From: Streptomyces sp. sk2.1
GTDB taxonomy: Bacteria > Actinomycetota > Actinomycetes > Streptomycetales > Streptomycetaceae
DNA: 38,394 nucleotides
Direction: 5' to 3'
Assembly (NCBI RefSeq): GCF_008120935.1
Contig: NZ_RDBO01000020.1
Coordinates: 703,966 to 742,359, forward strand
The translations under genes were made by a program, and so were the position numbers. Positions 7,936 through 15,877 of this stretch are shown piece by piece; positions within the stretch are counted from its first letter, which is position 1; every line of letters starts with the position of its first letter. The notes under the pieces are model-generated. The model had not been told where the DNA came from, made no database searches, and saw nothing but the letters and a program-made list of their open reading frames with translations.

Positions 7936-8849
7936 CCGAAACCGATACCGGGACGGGCACCGGCACGAGGGCCGGTGCGAGGACCGACAAGACCATGACC
8001 GTGCAGGACGTCGTCTCCCGGCTCGACAGCGGGATGACGATCGGCATCGGCGGCTGGGGCTCGCGCCGCAAGCCGATGGCCCTGGTGCGGGCGCTGCTCC
8101 GCTCCCCCGTCACCGATCTCACCGTGATCTCCTACGGCGGCCCCGACGTGGGGCTGCTCGCCGCCGCCGGCAGGATCCGGAAGCTGGTCGCGGCCTTCAC
8201 CACCCTCGACTCGATCCCGCTCGAACCCCATTTCAGGGCGGCCCGTCAGCGCGGCGCGTTCGAGCTGATGGAGATCGACGAGGCCATGTTCATGTGGGGG
8301 CTGCACGCCGCCGCGAACCGGCTGCCGTTCCTCCCCGTGCGCGCCGGTCTCGGCTCGGACGTGATGCGGGTCAATCCGGACCTGCGCACGGTCGTCTCGC
8401 CGTACGCGGACGGCGAGGAGTTCGTCGCGATGCCCGCCCTGCGGATGGACGCCGCGCTGGTCCATCTGAACCGCGCCGACCGCTTCGGCAACGGCCAGTA
8501 CCTCGGCCCCGACCCGTACTTCGACGACCTGTTCTGCGAGGCGGCCGACGCCGCGTACGTCTCCTGCGAACGCCTCGTGGACACCGCCGAGCTCACCGAG
8601 AAGGCCGCCCCGCAGACCCTCCTGCTCAAGCGGCACTCCGTCACCGGTGTCGTCGAGACCCCCGGCGGCGCGCACTTCACCTCCTGCGTGCCCGACCACC
8701 CGCGCGACGAGGCGTTCCAGAAGGAGTACGCGACCGCCGCCGCCGACCCCGCCGCCTGGGCCGCCTTCACCGAGCGCTTCCTGCCCGCGGACGGCGACGA
8801 GAACAGTTACCGGTCGGCCGTCCGGGCCTGGCACGAGGAGCGGGAATGA
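7932..8849 (+). CDS. ipdA: IpdA, alpha subunit of the COCHEA-CoA ring-C hydrolase
   Basis: A 305-residue member of the class I CoA-transferase fold. The text TVQDVVSRLDSGMTIGIGGWGSRRKPMALVRAL, ISYGGPDVGLL, LPFLPVRAGLGSDVM and FGNGQYLGPDPYFDDLF matches the IpdA family (Rv3551, 292 aa). With IpdB it forms a hydrolase, not a transferase, opening ring C of COCHEA-CoA. The segment FELMEIDEAMFMWGL (about residues 110-124) carries the acidic residues expected around the catalytic glutamate. A Thr/Gly-rich 20-residue N-terminal extension precedes the conserved start. GGAGGAAGG lies just upstream of ATG 7932, which overlaps the echA20 stop. The gene overlaps ipdB by ATGA, as expected for subunits made in equal amounts. 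Confidence 0.93.
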   Translation: MTETDTGTGTGTRAGARTDKTMTVQDVVSRLDSGMTIGIGGWGSRRKPMALVRALLRSPVTDLTVISYGGPDVGLLAAAGRIRKLVAAFTTLDSIPLEPHFRAARQRGAFELMEIDEAMFMWGLHAAANRLPFLPVRAGLGSDVMRVNPDLRTVVSPYADGEEFVAMPALRMDAALVHLNRADRFGNGQYLGPDPYFDDLFCEAADAAYVSCERLVDTAELTEKAAPQTLLLKRHSVTGVVETPGGAHFTSCVPDHPRDEAFQKEYATAAADPAAWAAFTERFLPADGDENSYRSAVRAWHEERE

Positions 8850-9628
8850 CCACCACGAACGGCACGTCCGCCGACATGTCCGCCGGCCTCTCCGCCGGTC
8901 CCGTCACCCGGGCCGAGTACTGCGTGATCGCCTGCGCCGACGCCTGGCGCGGCGACGGCGAGGTGCTCGCCAGCCCGATGGGGGTCATCCCGTCCGTCGG
9001 GGCCCGGCTGGCCCGGCTCACCTTCTCGCCCGATCTGCTGCTCACCGACGGCGAGGCGCTGATCGTCGGCCCGGACGGCACCACGGAGGGCTGGCTGCCG
9101 TACCGGCTGCACCTGGCCATGGTCACCGGCGGCCGGCGGCACGTGATGATGGGGGCGAGCCAGATCGACCGGTTCGGCAACCAGAACATCTCCTGCATCG
9201 GCGACTGGGAGCGGCCCGCCCGGCAGCTGCTCGGGGTGCGCGGCGCCCCGGTCAACACCCTGAACAACCCGGTCAGTTACTGGGTGCCGAGGCACTCCCC
9301 ACGGGTCTTCGTCGAACGCGTCGACATGGTCTGCGGGGTGGGTTACGACAACGCCGCGGCGGCCGGTCCGTCCGCGACCCGCCACCATCGCATCCCCCGG
9401 GTCGTCACCGATCTCTGCGTCCTCGACTTCGCGACCCCGGACCACTCGATGCGGTTGGCCTCGCTGCACCCCGGCGTCACCGTCGAGCAGGTCCGCGCGG
9501 CCACCGGTTTCCCGCTCGCGGTGCCGGACGAGGTCCCGTGCACCCGGGAGCCGACGGCGGAGGAGCTGCGCCTGATCCGCGAGGTCGTCGATCCGCGGGG
9601 CGCCCGGAACCGGGAGGTCGGGTCCTGA
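8846..9628 (+). CDS. ipdB: IpdB, beta subunit of the COCHEA-CoA ring-C hydrolase
   Basis: A 260-residue partner subunit of the CoA-transferase family I fold. Features are YCVIACADAWRGDGEVLASPMG, PSVGARLARLTFSPDLLLTDGEA, ASQIDRFGNQNISCIGDW, GAPVNTLNNPVSYWVPRHS and a C-terminal ATGFPLAVPDEVPCTREPT. These correspond to Rv3552-type proteins. It pairs with IpdA in HIP degradation and probably forms an (alpha-beta)2 heterotetramer, as known for the mycobacterial enzyme. The start ATG overlaps the ipdA stop; the stop overlaps the ipdC start by one base, so the operon is tightly coupled. No frameshift or missing block is seen. Confidence 0.92.
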   Translation: MTTTNGTSADMSAGLSAGPVTRAEYCVIACADAWRGDGEVLASPMGVIPSVGARLARLTFSPDLLLTDGEALIVGPDGTTEGWLPYRLHLAMVTGGRRHVMMGASQIDRFGNQNISCIGDWERPARQLLGVRGAPVNTLNNPVSYWVPRHSPRVFVERVDMVCGVGYDNAAAAGPSATRHHRIPRVVTDLCVLDFATPDHSMRLASLHPGVTVEQVRAATGFPLAVPDEVPCTREPTAEELRLIREVVDPRGARNREVGS

Positions 9629-10689
9629 TGCGCACCGCGTTCACGGAGCTCGTCGGCGTCCGCCACCCCATCGTGCAGACCGGCATGGGCTGGGTCGCGG
9701 GCCCCCGCCTGGTCTCCGCGACGGCCCGGGCGGGCGCCCTGGGCATCCTGGCCTCCGCGACGATGACCCCCGAGCGGCTGCGGGCGGCGGTGCGGGAGGT
9801 CAAGTCCCGTACGGACGAGCCGTTCGGGGTCAATCTGCGCGCCGACGCCGGTGACGCGCGCGAGCGGGTGCGGATCATCATCGACGAGGGCGTGGCGGTG
9901 GCGTCCTTCGCGCTGGCCCCGTCGAGGGAGCTCATCGCGGAGCTGAAGGACGCGGGCGTGGTCGTGATCCCGTCGATCGGTGCCCGGCGGCATGCCGAGA
10001 AGGTCGCGGCGTGGGGTGCGGACGCGGTGATCGTGCAGGGCGGCGAGGGCGGTGGGCACACCGGCGAGGTGGCCACCACCGTGCTGCTGCCGCAGGTCGT
10101 CGACGCGGTGGACATCCCGGTGGTCGCGGCGGGCGGTTTCCACGACGGGCGGGGCCTGGTCGCGGCGCTGGCGTACGGGGCGGCGGGCATCGCGATGGGC
10201 ACGCGCTTCCTGCTGACGTCGGACTCGACCGTGCCGGACGCGGTGAAGGCGCGCTATCTGGCGGCGGGCGTCAAGGACGTCACGGTCACCACGGCGGTGG
10301 ACGGGCTGCCGCACCGGATGCTGCGCACGGAGATGGTCGCCGCGCTGGAACGCGCGGGCCGGGCACGGGCGTTGGCGCAGGCGATGCGCCGGGCGGCCGG
10401 TTTCCGGCGGATCTCCGGCACCGGCTGGTCCCGGATGGTGCGCGACGGTCTCGCGATGAGGCACGGCAAGGACCTGTCCTGGAGCCAGGTCCTGCTGGCC
10501 GCCAACACACCGATGCTCCTGAAGGCGTCCATGGTCGACGGCCGGACGGATCTGGGCGTGATGGCGTCGGGCCAGGTGGCGGGCCTGATCGAGGACCTGC
10601 CCAGCTGTGCGGAGCTGGTGGAACGGGTGATGGCGCAGGCCCACGCGGCGCTGGGCGCGCTGCCGCCCGCCGGGACCCCGGCGGGCTGA
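9628..10689 (+). CDS. ipdC: IpdC, FMN-dependent reductase of the 2-nitropropane dioxygenase-like family
   Basis: A 353-residue TIM-barrel flavoprotein. The N-terminus TAFTELVGVRHPIVQTGMGWVAGPRLVSATA, the segment VIVQGGEGGGHTG, and VPVVAAGG-like VDIPVVAAGGFHDGRGLVAALAYGAAGIAMGTRFLLT are typical of the NMO/2-nitropropane dioxygenase fold with FMN bound by the glycine-rich loops. In the mycobacterial HIP pathway IpdC (Rv3553) acts on the double bond of a CoA-thioester intermediate. The position after ipdAB in the same order as Rv3550-Rv3553 supports this over nitronate oxidation. ATG 9628 shares one base with the ipdB stop. The transcript ends at a strong hairpin shared with the convergent helicase gene. 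Confidence 0.9.
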   Translation: MRTAFTELVGVRHPIVQTGMGWVAGPRLVSATARAGALGILASATMTPERLRAAVREVKSRTDEPFGVNLRADAGDARERVRIIIDEGVAVASFALAPSRELIAELKDAGVVVIPSIGARRHAEKVAAWGADAVIVQGGEGGGHTGEVATTVLLPQVVDAVDIPVVAAGGFHDGRGLVAALAYGAAGIAMGTRFLLTSDSTVPDAVKARYLAAGVKDVTVTTAVDGLPHRMLRTEMVAALERAGRARALAQAMRRAAGFRRISGTGWSRMVRDGLAMRHGKDLSWSQVLLAANTPMLLKASMVDGRTDLGVMASGQVAGLIEDLPSCAELVERVMAQAHAALGALPPAGTPAG

Positions 10690-10695
10690 GGCGGA

Positions 10696-10728
10696 GGGAG
10701 GGGCGCGGTGACCGCCGGCGCCCCTCCC
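10696..10728. terminator. bidirectional hairpin terminator between ipdC and the helicase gene
   Basis: GGGAGGGGCGC (10696-10706) pairs perfectly with GCGCCCCTCCC (10718-10728). It begins six nt after the ipdC stop and ends six nt before the convergent helicase stop, so it can serve both. Confidence 0.75.
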
Positions 10729-10734
10729 GTACGG

Positions 10735-12411
10735 TCACGCGACCCTGCGGCCGCGCCCCGTCGTCGTGCCGCCGCGCCCGGCGCCGGAGCCGCCGCGTCC
10801 CGCGCCGGACCGTCCGGTCCCGGTGCGGGCCTCGCCGCCGCGGGCCGCGCCCGAACCGGCGGACCGGGCCGTGCCGCCCGTGCCCGCCGTACCGCGCGAC
10901 GAACCGGCGGTGCCCCGTGCCTCGCCGCCGCCCTGTCCGGCGCCGCGCCGGCCCCGGCTCCGGCCGCCCGAGCGGGCACCGCCGCCCGAGGAGCCGCTGC
11001 CCGAGCGGGTGCGCTGCTTCGGCGGGGTCGGCTGCGGGACCTCGATGACGACCGCGACACCGGACGGTTCGCGGGCGCCGGTGATCCGGACGAGCTCCTC
11101 GTCGCCGGAGGAGACCCGGGTGGTCCGGGGGGCGATGCCCGCGTCGGCCATCAGCCGGGTCATGTCCCGCTTCTCCTCGGGCAGCACCAGGGTGACGACG
11201 CTGCCGGACTCCCCGGCACGCGCCGTGCGCCCGCCGCGGTGGAGGTAATCCTTGTGGTCGGTCGGCGGGTCCACGTTCACGACCAGGTCGAGGTCGTCGA
11301 CATGGATGCCGCGGGCCGCCACGTTCGTCGCGACGAGCGCGGTGACCTGGCCGTTCTTGAACTGGTCCAGGGTCCGGTTGCGCTGCGGCTGGGAGCGTCC
11401 GCCGTGCAGGGCGGCGGCCCGCACGCCGCTGGCGAGCAGCCGCTTGGCGAAGCGGTCGGCGGCGCGCTTGGTGTCCACGAACATGATCACGCGGCCGTCC
11501 CGGGCGGCGATCCTGGTGGCGACGGCCTTCTTGTCGGTCGCGTCGGCCACGTGCAGCACGTGGTGCTCCATCGTGGTGACCGCGCCCGCGGACGGGTCGA
11601 CGGAGTGCACGACGGGGTCGGTGAGGAACATCTTGACCAGCCGGTCGATGTTCTTGTCGAGCGTGGCGGAGAACAGCATCCGCTGGCCGTCCGGCTCGAC
11701 CTGCTTGAGCAGGGCGACGACCTGCGGCATGAAGCCCATGTCGGCCATCTGGTCGGCCTCGTCGAGGACGGTGATGGCGACCCGGCCGAGGTCGCAGTCG
11801 CCGCGCTCGATGAGGTCCTTCAGCCGTCCGGGCGTGGCGACGAGCACCTCGGCGCCGCGGCGCAGCGCGCCGGACTGCTTGGTGATCGACATGCCGCCGA
11901 CGACGGTGGCCAGGCGCAGCTGCACGGAGGTCGCGTACGGCGTCAGCGCGTCGGTGACCTGCTGGGCGAGCTCGCGGGTGGGGACGAGGACGAGCGCGAG
12001 CGGGGTGCGCGGCTCGGCGCGCCGTCCGGCGGTGCGGGCGAGCAGGGCGAGGCCGAAGGCGAGGGTCTTGCCGGAGCCGGTGCGTCCGCGGCCGAGGATG
12101 TCGCGGCCGGCGAGCGAGTTCGGCAGGGTGGCGCCCTGGATCGGGAACGGGTCGGTGACGCCCTGCGCGGCAAGGGTCTTCAGCAGGGCCGCGGGCATGT
12201 CCAGCTCGGCGAACGTCTCGGCGGCGGGCAGTGCGGGGGTCGTGGTTTCGGGCAGGGCGAATTCACCCTGCGGCGGCGTGGCCCTGCGGCGGGGCGACGC
12301 CTTGCCGGATCCCTTGCCGGAACCCTTGGCGGTTGCCTTTGCCGGGGCCGTGCCGCGCCCCCTGGACGGGCGGTTGCGGGCGGGTCGGTCCTGGCGTTCG
12401 GAGCGGGTCAT
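10735..12411 (-). CDS. DEAD-box ATP-dependent RNA helicase with RG-rich C-terminal tail
   Basis: A 558-residue protein. Motifs in order: FAELDMPAALLKTLAAQGVTDPFPIQ (Q motif), GRGRTGSGKT (about 107-116, Walker A), PTREL, TPGR, DEAD (about 217-220), SAT, then in domain 2 MFVDTKRAAD, ATNVAARGIHV and HRGGRTARAG. The N-terminal 45 residues are Lys/Arg/Gly/Pro-rich. The last about 110 residues are almost only Gly, Ala, Arg, Ser and Thr (GRGGSGAGRGG type), an RNA-contacting tail seen in actinobacterial RhlE/CsdA-like helicases. The start at ATG 12411 has AGGAGG nine nt upstream. Next comes a cold-shock gene on the same strand, separated by a strong terminator, so they are probably separate units with a shared theme of RNA remodelling. 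The gene interrupts the HIP catabolic cluster. Confidence 0.95.
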   Translation of the reverse strand: MTRSERQDRPARNRPSRGRGTAPAKATAKGSGKGSGKASPRRRATPPQGEFALPETTTPALPAAETFAELDMPAALLKTLAAQGVTDPFPIQGATLPNSLAGRDILGRGRTGSGKTLAFGLALLARTAGRRAEPRTPLALVLVPTRELAQQVTDALTPYATSVQLRLATVVGGMSITKQSGALRRGAEVLVATPGRLKDLIERGDCDLGRVAITVLDEADQMADMGFMPQVVALLKQVEPDGQRMLFSATLDKNIDRLVKMFLTDPVVHSVDPSAGAVTTMEHHVLHVADATDKKAVATRIAARDGRVIMFVDTKRAADRFAKRLLASGVRAAALHGGRSQPQRNRTLDQFKNGQVTALVATNVAARGIHVDDLDLVVNVDPPTDHKDYLHRGGRTARAGESGSVVTLVLPEEKRDMTRLMADAGIAPRTTRVSSGDEELVRITGAREPSGVAVVIEVPQPTPPKQRTRSGSGSSGGGARSGGRSRGRRGAGQGGGEARGTAGSSRGTAGTGGTARSAGSGAARGGEARTGTGRSGAGRGGSGAGRGGTTTGRGRRVA

Positions 12412-12517
12412 ACGGAATTGCCCTCCTGGGGGATTCCTCGGGAGTTCCTGGAATTCGTGTTCCATTGGGGGGAAGTGCTGCGGGGGCGGCCGGTGTGCGG
12501 CGCCCCGGGACAGCACA

Positions 12518-12554
12518 AGCCGGGACCCGCACCTTCACGGTGCGGGCCCCGGCT
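12518..12554 (-). terminator. terminator of the cold-shock gene
   Basis: A 16-bp stem (12518-12533 with 12539-12554) with one A/C mismatch closes a TTCAC loop, 21 nt downstream of the cspA-type stop codon. It should separate this transcript from the helicase gene. Confidence 0.8.
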
Positions 12555-12574
12555 GCGAGGTACGCGTCCGGCGA

Positions 12575-12778
12575 TCAGGCCGGGACGATGTTCTCCGCCT
12601 GCGGGCCCTTCTGGCCCTGCGTGACGTCGAAGGTGACCTTCTGGCCCTCCTGGAGCTCACGGAAGCCCGCGGCCTGGATGTTGGAGTAGTGGGCGAAGAC
12701 GTCGGCGCCGCCGCCGTCCTGCTCGATGAAGCCGAAGCCCTTTTCCGAGTTGAACCACTTCACGGTTCCAGTAGCCAT
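12575..12778 (-). CDS. cold-shock domain protein, CspA family
   Basis: A complete 67-residue cold-shock domain: [20 protein letters not shown] with RNP1 (KGFGFI), DVFAHYS as RNP2, and the closing [13 protein letters not shown]. It is a single-stranded RNA/DNA chaperone of the cytoplasm. The ribosome site TTTAGGAG lies seven nt upstream of ATG. The long upstream region contains hairpins described separately. The paralogue number cannot be told from this window, so I give no specific cspA/scoF name. Confidence 0.97.
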   Translation of the reverse strand: MATGTVKWFNSEKGFGFIEQDGGGADVFAHYSNIQAAGFRELQEGQKVTFDVTQGQKGPQAENIVPA

Positions 12779-12804
12779 GTCGTTCTCCTAAACAGAGGTG
12801 CAGT

Positions 12805-12824
12805 GCCGGAAATCCGCACTTTAC
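12805..12824 (-). promoter_or_regulatory. small stem in the cold-shock gene leader
   Basis: AGTGCGGA and TCCGGCACT can form a short bulged stem ending about 30 nt before the start codon and just upstream of the ribosome site. A possible temperature-sensitive element; no more can be said from sequence. Confidence 0.3.
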
Positions 12825-12876
12825 GAATTCCAAGTCGCCGCATTGAGCCCCATCCGGAGAAGCCGGAAAACAATAA

Positions 12877-12907
12877 TGCGCCTGAGGAAGCATTCCCGTC
12901 AGGCGCA
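12877..12907 (-). terminator. intrinsic terminator or leader attenuator upstream of the cold-shock gene
   Basis: TGCGCCTGA (12877-12885) pairs perfectly with TCAGGCGCA (12899-12907). On the minus strand the stem is followed at once by TTATTGTTTT, the classical stem plus U-tract, which is rare in this genome. It lies about 100 nt before the cold-shock start. It could be a second terminator for fadA6, or, if the promoter is upstream, a conditional attenuator in the cold-shock leader. Confidence 0.6.
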
Positions 12908-12956
12908 CATAAAGTTCATGGGTACCAAAACTGCAACCCGGCAACCGTAGCACGTT

Positions 12957-12999
12957 CCGTCGACCTTCGACGGGAACACACCGCGTCGAAGGTCGGCGG
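12957..12999 (-). terminator. hairpin terminator of the ipdF-kstR2-fadA6 unit
   Basis: A 16-bp stem (12957-12972 with 12984-12999, one G/U-type mismatch) contains CGACCTTCGA/TCGAAGGTCG. It lies 127 nt after the fadA6 stop. The rest of 12779-13125 is the cold-shock leader/upstream region and holds no further gene that I can support. Confidence 0.65.
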
Positions 13000-13125
13000 T
13001 TTCCCTTCCGGTTCCCGTCCGGGCCCTTGCGGTTTCCGGTCCGGGGAGCGTGCGGAACTCCGCCGGATTCGCTCTCGGGGCCGGTCCGCGGGGGCCCGGC
13101 GGCGGCATCGGGGCGGGGTCGGCGC

Positions 13126-14283
13126 TCAGAGCCGTTCGATGACGGTGACGTTCGCCTGGCCGCCGCCCTCGCACATGGTCTGGAGCCCGTAGCGGCCGCC
13201 GGTGCGTTCCAGTTCGTGCAGCAGGGTGGTCATCAATCTGGCACCGGTTGCGCCGAGCGGGTGACCCAGGGCGATCGCGCCGCCGTTGACGTTGACCCGG
13301 TCGGGGTCGGCGCCGGTCTCCTTCAGCCAGGCCAGGGCGACCGGGGCGAACGCCTCGTTGATCTCGAACAGGTCGATGTCGTCGATGGTCATTCCGGTCT
13401 TCTTCAGGGCGTGCGCGGTGGCGGGGATCGGCGCCGACAGCATGCGGATCGGGTCCTCGGCGCGCACCGAGAGGTGGTGGACGCGGGCGCGGGGGGTGAG
13501 GCCGTGCTCGGCGACGGCACGCTCGGAGGCGATGAGCAGGGCGGCGGCACCGTCGGAGACCTGCGAGGAGCAGGCGGCGGTGATCGTGCCGCCCTCCATC
13601 ACCGGTTTCAGCACGGCCATCTTCTCCGGGGTGGTGTCGCGGCGCGGTCCCTCGTCGACGGTGACGTCGCCGAGGGCGACGGTCTCGCGCGCGAAGCGGC
13701 CCTCGTCGACGGCGCGGATCGCGCGGTGGTGGGAGCGGAGCGCGAACTCCTCCATGTCCCGGCGGCCGATGCCCCACTTCTCGGCGATCAGCTGGGCGCC
13801 GTGGAACTGGTTGACCGGGGCGTCGCCGTACCGGGCGCGCCAGCCCTCGCTGCCCGCGTACGGGCCGTCCGTCAGGCCGAGGGGTTCGGCGGCCTGACGG
13901 GAGGCGAAGGCAATGGGTATCTGGGTCATGTTCTGGGTGCCGCCCGCGACGACCAGGTCCTGGGTGCCGGACATGACGCCCTGGGCGGCGAAGTGCAGGG
14001 CCTGCTGGGAGGAGCCGCACTGGCGGTCGATGGTGACGCCGGGGACCTCCTCGGGCAGTCCGGCGGCCAGCCAGCAGGTGCGGGCGATGTCGCCGGCCTG
14101 GGGGCCGACGGTGTCGAGGCAGCCGAAGACGACGTCCTCGACGGCCGCCGGGTCGATGCCGGTCCGTTCGACGAGTGCCTTCAGGACGTGGGCGCCGAGG
14201 TCGGCGGGGTGGACCCGGCCGAGTCCGCCCCCGCGTCGGCCGACCGGGGTGCGTACCGCTTCGACGATGTATGCCTCGGCCAT
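13126..14283 (-). CDS. fadA6: acetyl-CoA acetyltransferase (thiolase) FadA6
   Basis: A 385-residue thiolase that matches M. tuberculosis FadA6 through most of its length: VHPADLGAHVLKALVERT, VPGVTIDRQCGSSQQA, GTQNMTQIPI, RYGDAPVNQFHGAQLIAEKWG, EINEAFAPVALAWLKE and LGHPLGATGARL. Catalytic residues are Cys89 (DRQCGSS), His341 (LGHPLG) and Cys371 (CEGGGQAN). In the HIP pathway FadA6 cleaves the beta-keto acyl-CoA formed after ring opening. The ribosome site is AGGAGGAGC, and the gene starts 33 nt after the kstR2 stop, so it is the third gene of ipdF-kstR2-fadA6. Length is normal. Confidence 0.93.
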   Translation of the reverse strand: MAEAYIVEAVRTPVGRRGGGLGRVHPADLGAHVLKALVERTGIDPAAVEDVVFGCLDTVGPQAGDIARTCWLAAGLPEEVPGVTIDRQCGSSQQALHFAAQGVMSGTQDLVVAGGTQNMTQIPIAFASRQAAEPLGLTDGPYAGSEGWRARYGDAPVNQFHGAQLIAEKWGIGRRDMEEFALRSHHRAIRAVDEGRFARETVALGDVTVDEGPRRDTTPEKMAVLKPVMEGGTITAACSSQVSDGAAALLIASERAVAEHGLTPRARVHHLSVRAEDPIRMLSAPIPATAHALKKTGMTIDDIDLFEINEAFAPVALAWLKETGADPDRVNVNGGAIALGHPLGATGARLMTTLLHELERTGGRYGLQTMCEGGGQANVTVIERL

Positions 14284-14316
14284 GGCTGCTGCTCCTCCTG
14301 GGGCGTGACGGGTCGG

Positions 14317-14928
14317 TTACGTGCGCAGGGCGATGCCGTCCAGGACCATCGAGAGGTACTGGCGGGCGATCTCCTCGGGGCTGTGCAGTCCGCCCGGCCG
14401 GTACCAGGACGCGGCGACCCAGACGGTGTCGCGGACGAAGCGGTAGGTGAGGCGGATGTCCAGGTCGGCGCGGAAGGTCCGGTCGGCGACGCCGCGCTCC
14501 AGCGTGCCGAGCCAGGCCTTCTCGAACTTCTGCTGGGAGTCGACGAGGTACTGGAAGCGCGGCTGGGCGGCCAGGTGCCTGGACTCCTTCTGGTAGATGG
14601 CGACGGCGGCGCGGTGCCGGTCGATCTCCCGGAAGGACTCGGTGACGAGGGCCTCGATGGTCTCCCGGGGGCCGAGTCCGGCGGCGAGCACCGCGTCGTA
14701 CCCCTCCCAGAGTTCGTCGAGGAAGGTCGAGAGGATCTCGTCGATCATCGATTCCTTGGAATCGAAGTGGTAGTAGAGGCTGCCCGCGAGCATCCCGGCC
14801 GCGTCCGCGATCTTGCGGACGGTGGTGGCGTTGTATCCCTGGGCGGCGAAGACCTCGGCGGCGGTGGCGAGCAGTTCGCGGCGCCGCTCGGGCGAGGGGG
14901 TTCCCTGGGGCTTCTTCTTGGTAGGCAC
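14317..14928 (-). CDS. kstR2: TetR-family repressor KstR2
   Basis: A 203-residue TetR protein. The helix-turn-helix is in ELLATAAEVFAAQGYNATTVRKIADAAGMLAGSLYYHFDSKESM (about residues 17-60). The ligand domain has IYQKESRHLAAQPRFQYLVD, LDIRLTYRFVRDTVWVAASWYRPGG and a C-terminal QYLSMVLDGI, all close to M. tuberculosis KstR2 (200 aa). KstR2 represses HIP catabolic genes and is released by HIP-CoA. GTG 14928 is chosen for the match in length and a GGAG nine nt upstream; an ATG at 15009 would overlap the ipdF end. It is transcribed between ipdF and fadA6 from the promoter holding operator site 2, so it should be autoregulated. Confidence 0.92.
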   Translation of the reverse strand: MPTKKKPQGTPSPERRRELLATAAEVFAAQGYNATTVRKIADAAGMLAGSLYYHFDSKESMIDEILSTFLDELWEGYDAVLAAGLGPRETIEALVTESFREIDRHRAAVAIYQKESRHLAAQPRFQYLVDSQQKFEKAWLGTLERGVADRTFRADLDIRLTYRFVRDTVWVAASWYRPGGLHSPEEIARQYLSMVLDGIALRT

Positions 14929-15001
14929 CTGCCCATTCTCCGCCCGGTGGCCGTCGGCCCCCGGTCCGGCGGGCGGCGGTGGCGTCGCGGGCACCGCACG
15001 G

Positions 15002-15784
15002 TCAGGCACGCTGGCTGCTGACGGAGACGACCTCGCCGGTCAGGTACGAGGAGTAGCCGCTGGCGAGGAAGACGATGACGTTGGCGACCTCCCACGGTTC
15101 GGCGCTGCGGCCGAAGGCCTCCTTCGCGGTGAGTTCGTCGAGGAGTTCCGCCGAGGTGACCTTCACCAGGTGGGGGTGCATGGCGAGGCTGGGGGCGACG
15201 GCGTTGACGCGCACCCCGTACGCGGCGGCCTCGATCGCGGCGCAGCGGGTGAGCGCCATGACGCCCGCCTTGGCGGCGGCGTAGTGGGCCTGGCCGCTCT
15301 GGGCGCGCCAGCCGACGACGGAGGCGTTGTTGACGACGACGCCGCCGCGGCCGGCCGCGCGCAGCGAGCGCAGGGCGGCGCGGGTGCAGCGGAAGGTGCC
15401 GTTCAGGGTGGTGTCGAGGACCCTGGTCCATTGTTCGTCGGTCATCTCGGTGAGTTCGGCGGTGCCGCCGAGTCCGGCGTTGTTGACGACGACGTCGAGG
15501 CCGCCGTGGGCCCGTTCGGCGAGCGCGAACAGGGCTCGGACCTGGGTCTCGTCGGTGACGTCGCAGGGCAGTGCGGCGACGCGGTCCGCGCCGAACTCCT
15601 CGGCGAGGGCCTCCTCGGTCTCCTTCAGCCGGCGGGCGTGCAGGTCGCCGATGACGACGCGGGCGCCCTCCTCCAGGAACCTGCGGGCGGTGGCCCCGCC
15701 GATGCCGGCGCCCGCGGCGGCGGTGACGACGGCCGTGCGGCCGGCCAGCAGTCCGTGTCCGGGTACGTACTGCGGTGCGCTCAC
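15002..15784 (-). CDS. ipdF: IpdF, short-chain dehydrogenase acting on a hydroxyindane-propionyl-CoA intermediate
   Basis: A 260-residue SDR with VVTAAAGAGIGGATARRFLEEGA, DVVVNNAGLGG, VVVNNASVVGWRAQSGQAHYAAAKAGVMALTRCAAIEAAAYGVRVN and YSSYLTGEVVSVSSQ. These blocks are nearly the same as Rv3559c (IpdF), which oxidises the 5-hydroxyl of 5-OH HIC-CoA, preparing ring C for cleavage. The catalytic Ser-Tyr-Lys set is intact. The unusual TAAAGAGIG nucleotide motif is also shared with that family. GTG 15784 has GAGGAGG eight nt upstream; a frame to 15856 runs into the operator. It is the first gene of ipdF-kstR2-fadA6. Confidence 0.92.
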   Translation of the reverse strand: MSAPQYVPGHGLLAGRTAVVTAAAGAGIGGATARRFLEEGARVVIGDLHARRLKETEEALAEEFGADRVAALPCDVTDETQVRALFALAERAHGGLDVVVNNAGLGGTAELTEMTDEQWTRVLDTTLNGTFRCTRAALRSLRAAGRGGVVVNNASVVGWRAQSGQAHYAAAKAGVMALTRCAAIEAAAYGVRVNAVAPSLAMHPHLVKVTSAELLDELTAKEAFGRSAEPWEVANVIVFLASGYSSYLTGEVVSVSSQRA

Positions 15785-15847
15785 GCCCGTGCCTCCTCGG
15801 TCCCGTTCCTCGGATCCTCGACGGTGCTCGTGCCCGTACGTTAACCT

Positions 15848-15861
15848 ACCAAACACTTGTT
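15848..15861. promoter_or_regulatory. KstR2-type operator, site 2
   Basis: ACCAAACACTTGTT reads AACAAGTGTTTGGT on the other strand and matches 11 of 12 defined positions of AnCAAGnnCTTGnT. It ends 16 nt before the plus-strand enoyl-CoA hydratase start and lies 64 nt before ipdF. It can control both divergent units and kstR2 itself. Confidence 0.85.
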
Positions 15862-15877
15862 AGGGAAGGATGAGCCG

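Noticed and set aside
9628..10689. Annotation as nitronate monooxygenase
   Set aside because: The fold is shared, but operon position after ipdAB and the KstR2 operator make the IpdC role far more likely.
12657..12953. Frame overlapping the cold-shock gene in another reading frame
   Set aside because: It spans the terminator-like hairpin and the csp coding region out of frame and has no family pattern.
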